Below are positions 17,056 through 25,699 of a DNA stretch of 43,346 nucleotides, one piece after another; the first letter of the stretch is position 1, and the number at the start of each line of letters is the position of its first letter. Origin of the DNA: Pedosphaera sp. (lineage in GTDB: Bacteria > Verrucomicrobiota > Verrucomicrobiia > Limisphaerales > UBA9464). The DNA lies in contig SIBK01000034.1 in NCBI GenBank assembly GCA_009695205.1, forward strand, positions 1 to 43,346. Reading direction: 5' to 3'. The notes under the pieces were generated by a model that saw only the letters and a program-made list of their open reading frames with translations, searched no databases and was not told the DNA's origin. The position numbers and the translations under genes are program-made.

Positions 17056-17537
17056 GGCGCTAGAAAGCCTTCCAGTGTTTCTCCGGAGCGAGTATTTCCC
17101 AACCGCTAGCCGCCGTCCGGTTGGCGCTCAAAACGGAAGGAGGAAGGGAGTTGCTTCCCGGCAAGGGCCGCATGCAGATAAAGCCATGCGAAACGAACGG
17201 GAGGTTGGCGGTGTCCGGTGAAATTCATTCGTCGTGGCGGGAACTGGATCAGCCAATCGGGGCTTGTGGTTTGGACCGACATCAGGGTCATCGGTGTTTT
17301 GGAGAACTGGATGAGGCAGCGGCTGTCCTCGTGGCTAGCCATTACCAAGTCACCGGCCACTTCAGGCATTCCCCGGCCGGGTCGCCAGAGGGCTTGGCAT
17401 TCCTGCACACGCCAACCGAGGCCGGAGGCGGTGAACAAGGATTTGGGGGCTGTTCGGCAGCTGACGGCAAATATCAGGAGAGTCAGCACGGTTGATGCCA
17501 ACCAAGCGCGAGACAAATGGCCGTCGAATAACTGCAT
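17052..17537 (-). pseudogene. Lipoprotein (LolA-like context) gene interrupted by an amber codon
   Basis: The reading frame begins MQLFDGHLSRAWLASTVLTL and continues LIFAVSC, a signal peptide with a lipobox-like AVSC. The frame then encodes LGWRVQECQALWRPGRG, CLIQFSKTPMTLMSVQTTSP and RFAWLYLHAALAGKQLPSSF, ending at TAG (17106-17108) after RFERQPDGG. Reading on in the same frame gives RLGNTRSGETLEGFLAP and a TGA at 17052-17054 that overlaps the MMPL GTG start as GTGA. This coupling shows that the longer frame is ancestral and that the TAG probably replaced a TGG. A protein 18 codons shorter might still fold. I do not recognise a named family; its place beside an MMPL exporter suggests outer-membrane or lipid handling. 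Confidence 0.65.
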
Positions 17538-17731
17538 ACAGTCAGGGCAATAGTTTTGGAAGCCCGCTGGTTATCAACGTTCGCCGTTTTCAAATCAACC
17601 TCCTGTTGTCTTTTGTGTGGCAAGTCTTCGACTCCGCGCGGGGTCGGAGACCTTGCCAAATGGGAGGATCCGGCGGTCTTCCTCACGGGTTGGATCCAAA
17701 TGAGAATCGCTTGATCGAATGCCGGGGAGGC

Positions 17732-17759
17732 TTGACGGCACCCGGTCGGTAGTTAAAGT
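17732..17759 (+). promoter_or_regulatory. Candidate sigma-70 promoter for rpmH
   Basis: TTGACG at 17732-17737 and TAAAGT at 17754-17759 are separated by 16 bases and lie about 40 bases before the rpmH start. They match the consensus at five and four of six positions respectively. The 263-bp spacer upstream of rpmH holds no other gene, so a promoter here is expected. Confidence 0.4.
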
Positions 17760-17800
17760 CCCTGGCTTCCCGTTAACTGGGAGACAGATTTTTATCATTT

Positions 17801-17938
17801 ATGAAACGCCAATACCAGCCCTCCAAAATTCGACGTCAGCGTCAGCACGGCTTCCGAGCTCGTATGGCGACCCGGGGTGGTCGCGCTACGTTGTCCAACC
17901 GCCGCCGTCAGGGCCGGAGTCGGCTGACCCCGGTTTGA
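17801..17938 (+). CDS. rpmH: 50S ribosomal protein L34
   Basis: The 45-residue basic protein reads [20 protein letters not shown], then [20 protein letters not shown] and a short tail RLTPV. The core Q-PS-I-R-R-HGFRARM pattern and the Arg-rich end are characteristic of L34. Length is normal. It is the first gene of the conserved rpmH-rnpA-yidD-yidC-khpB order found near the replication origin in many bacteria; dnaA is not seen in this window. The rnpA start follows 26 bp after the stop. Confidence 0.97.
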   Translation: MKRQYQPSKIRRQRQHGFRARMATRGGRATLSNRRRQGRSRLTPV

Positions 17939-17964
17939 TCGGCGCTGGGCTTGGTTCTAACTCC

Positions 17965-18393
17965 ATGCCCGCTAAACGCGCTCAGACGTTTCCGCGAACC
18001 GTCCGCATCCAAGATTCCCGGGATTTTACCCGGCTCAAGGACTCGGGCAAGCGGCTCAGTCAGGGCTGCCTGATTCTCAACTGGCACTGTGGTGGTGCGG
18101 AGGCAATCGACGTAGGTGTCAATGGGATTGCCGCCGTGGGTCGACCCCTGCCGACGACCCGATTGGGTGTCATCACCAGTCGCAGGATTGGAGGATCGGT
18201 CGTACGGAACCGGGCCCGCCGACTCTTGCGTGAGGCATTCCGCATTCACCGGACCCGATTACAACCGGGTTGTGACCTCGTGATTATCGCGCGAAAATCT
18301 ATCGGAAACCTCGGTCTTGCGGGGGTGGAGCTCGATTTTATTGCCGCTTGCCGACGGGCAAGACTGCTGCAGTCGGAGGCTGCTGTCATTTGA
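17965..18393 (+). CDS. rnpA: Ribonuclease P protein component
   Basis: The 142-residue protein supports the RNA subunit that removes 5' leaders from pre-tRNAs. Hallmarks are [20 protein letters not shown] at the amino end, [20 protein letters not shown] with the conserved RNR box region, and [10 protein letters not shown] followed by [11 protein letters not shown]. The ATG at 17965 ([11 protein letters not shown]) gives the usual length. The frame is open upstream through the whole of rpmH to an ATG at 17719, so a Thermus-like longer form overlapping rpmH is formally possible. The stop overlaps the yidD start as TTGA. Confidence 0.95.
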   Translation: MPAKRAQTFPRTVRIQDSRDFTRLKDSGKRLSQGCLILNWHCGGAEAIDVGVNGIAAVGRPLPTTRLGVITSRRIGGSVVRNRARRLLREAFRIHRTRLQPGCDLVIIARKSIGNLGLAGVELDFIAACRRARLLQSEAAVI

Positions 18394-18677
18394 GATTCCT
18401 GCTGAAGTTGCTGCAAGGAACTTTGCTTCTGCTGCTGTGGGGATATCGTCGATTTCTTTCACCTTTGAAACAGGGACTACTCGGCCCTCAAGCGGTGTGC
18501 CGCTTCGCCCCGAGTTGCTCGGCGTACGCCTTGGAATCAGTGACCCGCCATGGGCCTGTCACGGGTTCCGTGCTGGCCGTCCAACGACTCTGCCGCTGCC
18601 ACCCCTGGAATGCCGGTGGATGGGATCCGGTGCCAACTCAGACGCATCGATCTCACTCGGATCGTATTCACCCCTAA
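18390..18677 (+). CDS. yidD: Membrane protein insertion efficiency factor YidD
   Basis: The 95-residue protein has the YidD pattern: [20 protein letters not shown], then [20 protein letters not shown] with the paired Cys residues, and [20 protein letters not shown]. YidD is a small membrane-associated protein thought to assist YidC-mediated insertion. I choose the TTG at 18390, which overlaps the rnpA stop (TTGA) and gives a family-like opening [12 protein letters not shown]; the next upstream option at 18348 lies inside rnpA. YidC follows 39 bp downstream. Confidence 0.93.
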   Translation: MRFLLKLLQGTLLLLLWGYRRFLSPLKQGLLGPQAVCRFAPSCSAYALESVTRHGPVTGSVLAVQRLCRCHPWNAGGWDPVPTQTHRSHSDRIHP

Positions 18678-18716
18678 TATTTCCGGCCCTCACAGACCGC
18701 ACCTCTTAGCTCTTTC

Positions 18717-20456
18717 ATGGATCGTACGGGAAAAATTGTTGTTGGCGTCTCCTTCGTTCTCCTCGCGGTGTGGATGTGGTGGATGAATCAGACGTATTCC
18801 GCTTCGCGGGCTGCCTCGGGTTCGGCCGGACTGCGGACTAATCTGCCTGCCGTGGCTCCATCTGGAACCCCCGCCGTACCCCTCGCCGCATCGACCCAAC
18901 GGATGGCACCGCCCGCTTCCGAGGAGAAGATGATCCTCGAAAATCCGGAGTTCCTCTTTACCGTCACCTCTCATGGAGGGGGCGTAAAGGAAATCGCCCT
19001 GAAGGGTTATCCGGAGGGGATTCCCTGTGGTCCAAATAAGCGGTTTATCTCCACAAATCTGCTTGCGATCAATCGGAACGGATTCGCCCCCGCATTTGCC
19101 CTGGACAAAGGACTGGACGAGGACGGTGCCTACGGGTTGACGCGGACGGCCACCGGGATTCGGGCAGAGAAAGCCACAACCTCTGGGTTACGAATCGTCA
19201 AGGACTTCACATTGGGATCGAACCACCAGTTTGTGGTGACCGCCCGTATTGAGAACATCACGAAGCAAGTGGTTGCCCTTCCCGTGCAATCCTGGGAGAT
19301 CGGCACTGCGACACCGATGAACAGCCATGATGTCGCCGACATGATGGGGGTGATGTGGTTCGACGGAAGCAAGAGTCGGGACGTCGTCGGGTGGGTTTCG
19401 GTGCCAGGGTTTTTGTGTGTGCCGACGAAGCCCTTGCTTGAAATGGATGCCAAGGCAAATGGACTGGCAGTTTGGGGAGCGATTCACAATCAGTTTTTTG
19501 CCATGGTTACCGTGCCGGATTCGGCGGCGACCAATGTCACTGCGCAGAGCATTCCACTTCCGCCACCCTCGGCACTGCAGCTCGCGGAAGATCCGCAGGC
19601 GATTCGCCAGCCGATGGGAGTGCGAACTCTGATGCATTTTGGGTCGACCAACCTCGCGCCGGGGCAGGGGGTGGAGCGAAAGTTCCAGGTCTATGCAGGG
19701 CCCAAACGGTACGTAACGCTACAGCGTCTGGAACCGAAACTCGACGAAGTGATGGGATTTGCCAGCATTTTTCCTGGAGCGACATTTTTTGCGAAACTGC
19801 TGCTGCTTTGTCTTAACGGGCTTAACAATCTGGGCCTCAGCTACGGTTGGTGCATCGTGGTGCTGACGGCTCTGATCAAGGCCATATTCTGGCCGCTGAC
19901 GGCGATGAGCACTCGATCCGCAAAGCGCATGGCGGAGGTGCAACCCCAACTCAATGCACTGAAGGAGAAGTACAAGGACAATCCCACGAAGCAGCAGAAG
20001 ATGATGATGGAATTCATGCGGGAGAAGAAGATCAACCCCGCGGTGGGATGCCTGCCGATGCTCATTCAAATTCCCGTATTTTTCGGACTGTTCACCATGT
20101 TGCGAAGCGCCATTGAACTTCGCGGATCGAGTTTTCTCTGGATGTGTGACCTGTCGTCTCCGGACACGCTCTTTGTCATTCCGTATCTGCATATTCCATT
20201 CAACTTGATGCCCGTGTTTTACATCATCACAATCATGTGGCAGTCGCATCTGACGCCGATGTCGCCGCAGATGGATCCGGCGCAGCAGAAGATGATGCGG
20301 TACATGCCGTTGATGTTTGTGATGGTGATTTACAATTACTCGTGTGGCTTGTCCCTTTACTGGACACTGCAAAACCTGCTAACGATCCTTCAGACGAAAT
20401 TGACGAATAGCACCCCGAAACCAATGGTGATACCTGCTCCAGTGAAGCGGCGGTGA
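18717..20456 (+). CDS. yidC: Membrane protein insertase YidC
   Basis: The 579-residue insertase helps fold and insert inner-membrane proteins, alone or with SecYEG. It has an amino-terminal anchor (KIVVGVSFVLLAVWMWWMNQ) followed by a large periplasmic beta domain of about 300 residues (LTRTATGIRAEKATTSGLRI). The conserved membrane bundle includes YGWCIVVLTALIKAIFWPLT, MAEVQPQLNALKEKYKDNPT, INPAVGCLPMLIQIPVFFGL and LSLYWTLQNLLTILQTKL. The cytoplasmic arginine-containing first core helix and the cytoplasmic hairpin are present. Size and domain order match Gram-negative YidC. The ATG at 18717 is well separated from yidD. Confidence 0.96.
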   Translation: MDRTGKIVVGVSFVLLAVWMWWMNQTYSASRAASGSAGLRTNLPAVAPSGTPAVPLAASTQRMAPPASEEKMILENPEFLFTVTSHGGGVKEIALKGYPEGIPCGPNKRFISTNLLAINRNGFAPAFALDKGLDEDGAYGLTRTATGIRAEKATTSGLRIVKDFTLGSNHQFVVTARIENITKQVVALPVQSWEIGTATPMNSHDVADMMGVMWFDGSKSRDVVGWVSVPGFLCVPTKPLLEMDAKANGLAVWGAIHNQFFAMVTVPDSAATNVTAQSIPLPPPSALQLAEDPQAIRQPMGVRTLMHFGSTNLAPGQGVERKFQVYAGPKRYVTLQRLEPKLDEVMGFASIFPGATFFAKLLLLCLNGLNNLGLSYGWCIVVLTALIKAIFWPLTAMSTRSAKRMAEVQPQLNALKEKYKDNPTKQQKMMMEFMREKKINPAVGCLPMLIQIPVFFGLFTMLRSAIELRGSSFLWMCDLSSPDTLFVIPYLHIPFNLMPVFYIITIMWQSHLTPMSPQMDPAQQKMMRYMPLMFVMVIYNYSCGLSLYWTLQNLLTILQTKLTNSTPKPMVIPAPVKRR

Positions 20457-20477
20457 TCGTGAAAGCGCTTCCAAATT

Positions 20478-20491
20478 CCCGCTCCGGCGGG
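20478..20491 (+). other. Small GC-rich hairpin between yidC and khpB
   Basis: CCCGC (20478-20482), loop TCCG and GCGGG (20487-20491) form a perfect 5-bp stem with a stable tetraloop-like turn in the 66-bp spacer. No T-run follows at once, so it is more likely an RNA processing or attenuation element than a strong terminator, or it may have no role. Confidence 0.3.
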
Positions 20492-20522
20492 ACGGTAGTC
20501 GAACATTTTATTACTCATCTCT

Positions 20523-20993
20523 ATGTCGATCGAACCTAAAGCCACTCTCGAACAGTTGCTCACGCATCTGGGATTCACTGCAACCGTCGAATCGCACACC
20601 CTCGAAGACGGCCTGCTGTTAGACATCAAGACCGAAGATCCGGGCCGCTTGATTGGTCGCCAGGGTCAGACGCTGGGTGACATGCAGTACGTTCTCAATC
20701 GAATGTTGTTCCGAGGGGACGACCGGGTGCCGAAGATGATGCTCGACGTGGGAGGCTACCGGACTCAGGCCCGCGAACAGCTCATCAAGCGAGCGAAGGA
20801 AGCGGCGGAAAAGGTTCGACGCTGGGGGGATATCATTGAGCTCGAACCCATGAATGCCTTCGACCGCCGCATCGTTCATCAAGCGCTCAAGGAGGATCCG
20901 GACATCGAGACTCACAGCGTTGAGGTGGAAGGCAGCGAAAAGAAGGTGATTCTTCTACGACCAAAGCGGGGCGTTGACCGTACTGCGGGTTGA
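20523..20993 (+). CDS. khpB: KhpB/Jag RNA-binding protein (KH-R3H), short form without Jag_N
   Basis: The 156-residue protein has a KH domain with the GRLIGRQGQTLGDMQYVLNR loop (about residues 40-60) and an R3H domain with ELEPMNAFDRRIVHQALKED and ETHSVEVEGSEKKVILLRPK. The start, MSIEPKATLEQLLTHLGF, leaves no room for the Jag_N domain present in many Firmicutes homologues. KhpB binds RNA and influences cell-division and envelope functions in other species. It follows yidC by 66 bp, the usual neighbour. The short form is common outside Firmicutes. Confidence 0.92.
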   Translation: MSIEPKATLEQLLTHLGFTATVESHTLEDGLLLDIKTEDPGRLIGRQGQTLGDMQYVLNRMLFRGDDRVPKMMLDVGGYRTQAREQLIKRAKEAAEKVRRWGDIIELEPMNAFDRRIVHQALKEDPDIETHSVEVEGSEKKVILLRPKRGVDRTAG

Positions 20994-21086
20994 CGGTGGT
21001 GTCTGATTGAGGCGCGTGATCTAGTTTGTTGGGGAGCCACCTCTGATCCGCGTCCCCTCGCACAGCACTCGGCCGCCTGTCGAACC

Positions 21087-22682
21087 ATGATCTCCGAAAA
21101 GCATTCGTTCGATTTCCTCGTCCTGGGCAGTGGAATCGCGGGTCTCACGTTTGCCTTGCGAGTGGCCGAACGTGGACGGGTCGCGATTGTTACAAAAAAG
21201 AATCGGGCCGACTCCAATACGAACTGGGCTCAAGGTGGCATCGCATCGGTGACCAGTTCGGAAGATTCGTTTGAATTCCATGTCCGGGATACCCTGATCG
21301 CAGGGGCCGGGCTTTGCCGCGAGGAAGTCGTCCGCACCATTATTCAGGAGGGGCCGGCCCGGATTGCGGAATTGATTGACCTGGGAACCCAGTTTACGGA
21401 ACGGTACGGCCAGCTCGATCTGACCCGGGAAGGGGGGCATTCTCGCCGACGAATTCTGCACGCTAAGGATGCAACCGGGGCTGAGATTGAGCGGGCGTTG
21501 CTAAAGGCGGTCGCAATGCACCGCAGCATTTCAGTCTTCGAGAATCATGTTGCTGTAGACTTGGTGACGACCGCCAAAGCTGGTTTATTGGGCCCAAATC
21601 GAGTGGCGGGAGTGTACGTCTTGAATGCTCCGGCGAGCCGTGTTGATCTGTTCCTCGCTCCGGTGGTAGTTCTGGCCACGGGCGGTTGCGGAAAGGTTTA
21701 CCTGTACACGACGAATCCGGATATCGCGACCGGTGATGGTGTAGCGATGGCCTACCGCGCGGGTGCGACCATTGCAAACATGGAGTTCATTCAGTTTCAC
21801 CCGACGTGTCTGCATCATCCGAAGGCCAAGTCGTTTCTCATCACCGAAGCCGTTCGTGGCGAAGGAGGGTTACTCCGGGGGGCGGATGGAAAACAGTTCA
21901 TGGCGCAATACGATGACCGGGAGGAACTGGCACCGCGAGACATTGTAGCCCGGGCGATCGATTCCGAGATGAAGCGGACGGGTGCGACGTGTGTGTATCT
22001 GGATATTACCCACAAGGCAGCACCTTTCATCATTGATCATTTTCCGACGATCTATCGGCGTTGCCTGGAACTGGGATTGGACATCACGAAGGAATGGATT
22101 CCGGTCGTGCCGGCGGCACACTATCAATGTGGGGGCGTCGTGACCACGATGGACGGCACGACCGATCTGCCGGGGTTGTTTGCTGTAGGTGAGGTGGCTT
22201 GTACCGGCCTGCACGGGGCCAACCGCCTTGCGAGCAATTCACTCCTTGAAGCACTCGTGTGCGCCCACCGGGCTGCCCGGCACGTGCTGTCGGAGGTCGT
22301 GCCGGGTCTGCCCGATTCGGTGGCTCCTTGGGAGACCGGGAAGGCCCATAATACCGACGAACTCGTCGTGGTCTCGCATAATTGGGATGAAATCCGGCGC
22401 TTGATGTGGGACTATGTTGGGATCGTCCGAACCAATAAGAGGCTGCGTCGTGCAGAAAATCGGCTCGCTAATCTTCAGGAGGAAATCCGTGAGTATTACT
22501 GGGATTTCATCGTCACAAGCGACCTGCTGGAGCTTCGGAATATAGCCACGGTCGCCGAGCTCATTGTTGCCTGCGCCCTGCAACGCCCAGAAAGCCGCGG
22601 CCTGCACTACAATTTGGATATTCCCGACGTCGATCCAGCGTGGGCTCAACGGGATTCCATCGTGCGCCGACCCCGGGTTTGA
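21087..22682 (+). CDS. nadB: L-aspartate oxidase (quinolinate synthase B subunit)
   Basis: NadB oxidises L-aspartate to iminoaspartate for NAD synthesis, using FAD. The 531-residue protein opens with the FAD dinucleotide fold FDFLVLGSGIAGLTFALRVA and then has NWAQGGIASV, GGHSRRRILHAKDATGAEIE, FIQFHPTCLHHPKAKSFLIT and ITEAVRGEGGLLR. The active-site region has ELAPRDIVARAIDSEMKR and PAAHYQCGGVVTTMDGTTDL, and the tail has GLHGANRLASNSLLEALVCA. These separate it from succinate dehydrogenase relatives, and length is normal. It lies 93 bp after khpB, possibly on the same transcript, and its end is 13 bp from the convergent dehydrogenase gene. nadA and nadC are not in the window. Confidence 0.95.
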   Translation: MISEKHSFDFLVLGSGIAGLTFALRVAERGRVAIVTKKNRADSNTNWAQGGIASVTSSEDSFEFHVRDTLIAGAGLCREEVVRTIIQEGPARIAELIDLGTQFTERYGQLDLTREGGHSRRRILHAKDATGAEIERALLKAVAMHRSISVFENHVAVDLVTTAKAGLLGPNRVAGVYVLNAPASRVDLFLAPVVVLATGGCGKVYLYTTNPDIATGDGVAMAYRAGATIANMEFIQFHPTCLHHPKAKSFLITEAVRGEGGLLRGADGKQFMAQYDDREELAPRDIVARAIDSEMKRTGATCVYLDITHKAAPFIIDHFPTIYRRCLELGLDITKEWIPVVPAAHYQCGGVVTTMDGTTDLPGLFAVGEVACTGLHGANRLASNSLLEALVCAHRAARHVLSEVVPGLPDSVAPWETGKAHNTDELVVVSHNWDEIRRLMWDYVGIVRTNKRLRRAENRLANLQEEIREYYWDFIVTSDLLELRNIATVAELIVACALQRPESRGLHYNLDIPDVDPAWAQRDSIVRRPRV

Positions 22683-22695
22683 GGAACGTCGCCCG

Positions 22696-25629
22696 TCACG
22701 GGTTGCGCAGGTACGACATCAGATCGGCCCCCTCCTGGGCTGTTAGAATGTCAATCAAGCCCTCCGGCATGGCCGATGTCGCCGTCTTTACGTCGGTCAA
22801 TAGATCCGACTTGGTGAAGTTCATTTCCTTGAGATCCTCCGTCCGCAGCACGAGCTGCGAGGCCGTTTCACGCACCGCAAAACCGGAGTAGGCGAGTCCG
22901 TCGCGAGTTTCGACCATCCGTAGGGTGAATTCCGGGGCGATCAGCTTTGACGGATTCACCAAATGATTCAGGAGCTCAGCAGGTTTGTACTTGCGAGCAA
23001 CGAGCGCCAGATCCGGCCCATAGGCTCGTCCTTGGCCGCCCAACGCATGACAACGGCTGCAATTGGGTCCGCCGTCCGAAAAAAAGAGGCGCTTGCCGCG
23101 GCCGGGGTTCCCGGTGAGAGCGAGCACTTTTCTTGGATCAAATCGCAACCCGAGGATGTGGCGTCGCTGCTCGGGTGGCAGGAATCGTTCAAAAAGATCG
23201 CGGGCGTAGGAATTGGTCGAAGCGACAGCGGTCGCGATGAGTTCCGGTGTGGCCATTCCTGGCAGGATTTCCAGCAAGGCGAGAGCGCCGCTGGCGGTCG
23301 ATGCTAGCTGCTGGATAAGCGTCTTTCGCTCTGTGCCATTGCTCGTTTCACGTAATGATAGAATGGCTGCGTCCGTGCCTGCACAATGTTGCTTTGCGAT
23401 CGCGAGATCGGGATCGAGAGGCAGTGAGTTCGTCGGGGGAATCTCGGGAATGGACCGAATCCAGTCCCGGACTGCGGCGACACCCCGTGGGTCGACAAAT
23501 CGCGATCCAATGTGCGGCATGTGACCCGGCCCCTCGGTATTGATCCTATAGTAGAGAGTGGATCGGGAGGGTTCACCCGGGGCGATCACCCGCGCCGACG
23601 CCAGCCCGAACCCGCCGCGGATCGGCTTTTGATCGATTGCCCGGGTCCCCATGGTGTCGACCTCCTGATTGAGAAATGTCGCCACGGATCCGCCCGCACC
23701 GAGCCGGTGACAGGCGGAACAATTCACATGCAGCCACGCTCGGGCGCGGTTAGCCGCGGGAATCGAATCATCGTAGGGATCCGCAATTCGTGGCAGCGCC
23801 TGTCCGAAAGCTGGGGCGGCAAGCATACCCATCTGGATCAATCGCTCGACTTCGGTGGCCGCTCCCCCCTGAAGAGGGCGCGTATTGAGCTGATCGAGTT
23901 TAACGCCCAGCGTATTGCCGGGCCACGGGTTGTGGCATCGGAGACATTCCGTCCCGCTGGCAAATCGCCAGTTTTGCTCCCGACTACCGCCGGGAAAGGC
24001 GGCATCCTTTACCTGGATCAGGGAGTTCGTCCCACCCGTGGGTACGAGTACCGCATCCGTCTGCGCGTCATTCCACCGATAAGAATAGCCGCGCCAAGTC
24101 TGTCCGTCGAAATGCAGCAATTGGGTCTCGATCTTGCGTCGAGACTCCGGTTTCCCAGTTTCCAGATCGAGCTCGAGTGTCTTTGCCACGACGGTGTTCG
24201 TCGGATAAACCCACTTTTCACCGGGCACTAAGACATTGGTCCCCGGCGCTGCAATCCACCGCCGGGCTGTCGCATAGTCAGACCATTGCGACGCGTTGAT
24301 TCGGTACTCGACCACGCCCTTTGCGGGACGCTGTGCTTCCGTGTCGGCAAAGATCCCCGTGGCGCTCAATCGCCGCGGAAAGCGCGCCGGATCATGCGCC
24401 ATATCGTTGAGTACGAACTCATGAATTTCCCCGTTATAATCCACGATCAAGAGGTCGCCAACAGGGTCGTAACCAAACGCAATCGGATGCAAGGTGGTAT
24501 CACACAATTCCATCATCGCTGTGACCGTGTCGCCCTTGTTCCGCACCGACCAAAATTTGCCGGTTTCCCAGTCGCCATACACATAGCTTCCGGTGAGAGC
24601 AGGTAATTTCTGGCCCCGGACATGCAACCCTCCGGTGATGCTCGACGCCTCATTATGTGGATGCGCCACCAGCGGTTGGTGAATCGGCGTCGGACCCGGC
24701 AGCACATCCGATCGCACAGAAGGATTGGGACCCTCGACATAACTCCATCCGCCGTTGTAGCCACCTTCGCGGACCACGTGCAACAGCTCCCACAACTCCC
24801 AGCCAACATCCCCCACCCAAAGGGCGCGATCCGGTCCGAAACTGATCCGCCACGGATTGCGGAAACCATACGCCCAGACCTCACCTCGGGCTCCGGGTGT
24901 TTTGATAAATGGATTATCCGATGGAATGCGATAGTTCCGTCCGCCCTCGGCGTGGTCCACGTCAATTCGTAGAATGGACGAGAGCAGATCATCCACCCGT
25001 TGTCCCGTCCGCAGTATGTCCGGCGGATCGGGGGGAGCGCCATCACCGGTCGAGATGTACAAGTAGCCGTCCGGACCGAACTGAATATCGCAGCCGTTAT
25101 GACCGCCCGACAGCCATTGAAGGATGACATGCTCTGAGGCGGGATCGATGCGAGGTTTCGGCTCCAAGGTCACTGTAAAACGGGAGACATAGGAACCATT
25201 CGTTCGGCCGCCAAGTTCGATATAGGCCAGGTAAATAAATCCATTTTCGCGAAACTTTGGATGAAATGTAATGCCGTAAATTGCTTCGAACGGCTGGTGA
25301 TGATCGCGAAGATTGAGGACGAGATTTGTTGCCGTGGTACTGCGGTCGCCGGCAAATGAATAGATTCGGCCGTTTTGCTGGGCGAGGAATATAAGGTTGG
25401 TGCCGGGAACGGAAACCAGATGCACGGGATTTTCGAAGCGCAGATTCGGAAAGGCGGGCTCCGTGCGGTAGGGAGCGGGTGGTTCGGGCGAGCCGATGAC
25501 ACTGGATTGGGTCCATGGGATTCGTGCGGCGGTCAATGCTCCGACCAGCAAAAAGAGGCTCGATCCAGCGAGAGCCCCGCGGGATGTGGAGGTGCACCGG
25601 GATGCAAGTCGAGCGAGGATTGGCCTCAT
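22696..25629 (-). CDS. PQQ-type sugar dehydrogenase fused to cytochrome c and PVC heme-binding domains
   Basis: The 977-residue exported protein has a signal segment around GALAGSSLFLLVGALTAAR. It then has a GSDH-like beta-propeller: FENPVHLVSVPGTNLIFLAQ, YGITFHPKFRENGFIYLAY, WLSGGHNGCDIQFGPDGYLY and SSILRIDVDHAEGGRN. Three CxxCH heme sites follow, ECLRCHNPWPGN, VNCSACHRLGAGG and PNCSRCHALGGQGRAYGPDL; the last lies in a Pirellula/Verrucomicrobium-type heme-binding domain ending EGADLMSYLRNP. It probably oxidises a carbohydrate outside the cytoplasm and passes electrons to its own hemes. The ATG at 25629 is chosen because the frame extension to 25779 runs into the next gene. It is the last gene of a three-gene operon. 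Confidence 0.88.
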   Translation of the reverse strand: MRPILARLASRCTSTSRGALAGSSLFLLVGALTAARIPWTQSSVIGSPEPPAPYRTEPAFPNLRFENPVHLVSVPGTNLIFLAQQNGRIYSFAGDRSTTATNLVLNLRDHHQPFEAIYGITFHPKFRENGFIYLAYIELGGRTNGSYVSRFTVTLEPKPRIDPASEHVILQWLSGGHNGCDIQFGPDGYLYISTGDGAPPDPPDILRTGQRVDDLLSSILRIDVDHAEGGRNYRIPSDNPFIKTPGARGEVWAYGFRNPWRISFGPDRALWVGDVGWELWELLHVVREGGYNGGWSYVEGPNPSVRSDVLPGPTPIHQPLVAHPHNEASSITGGLHVRGQKLPALTGSYVYGDWETGKFWSVRNKGDTVTAMMELCDTTLHPIAFGYDPVGDLLIVDYNGEIHEFVLNDMAHDPARFPRRLSATGIFADTEAQRPAKGVVEYRINASQWSDYATARRWIAAPGTNVLVPGEKWVYPTNTVVAKTLELDLETGKPESRRKIETQLLHFDGQTWRGYSYRWNDAQTDAVLVPTGGTNSLIQVKDAAFPGGSREQNWRFASGTECLRCHNPWPGNTLGVKLDQLNTRPLQGGAATEVERLIQMGMLAAPAFGQALPRIADPYDDSIPAANRARAWLHVNCSACHRLGAGGSVATFLNQEVDTMGTRAIDQKPIRGGFGLASARVIAPGEPSRSTLYYRINTEGPGHMPHIGSRFVDPRGVAAVRDWIRSIPEIPPTNSLPLDPDLAIAKQHCAGTDAAILSLRETSNGTERKTLIQQLASTASGALALLEILPGMATPELIATAVASTNSYARDLFERFLPPEQRRHILGLRFDPRKVLALTGNPGRGKRLFFSDGGPNCSRCHALGGQGRAYGPDLALVARKYKPAELLNHLVNPSKLIAPEFTLRMVETRDGLAYSGFAVRETASQLVLRTEDLKEMNFTKSDLLTDVKTATSAMPEGLIDILTAQEGADLMSYLRNP

Positions 25630-25699
25630 TGAAGAATTAATGCGTTCGCAGTGGATGCTGTGGGTGGCGGCGCGATAAAGTAGAAACGGGCTCGAGTTT

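Noticed and set aside
16990..17108. Genetic recoding of TAG as a sense codon
   Set aside because: The gltD and DUF2911 genes end naturally in TAG, and the same gene block also has frameshifts, so decay explains the ambers better.
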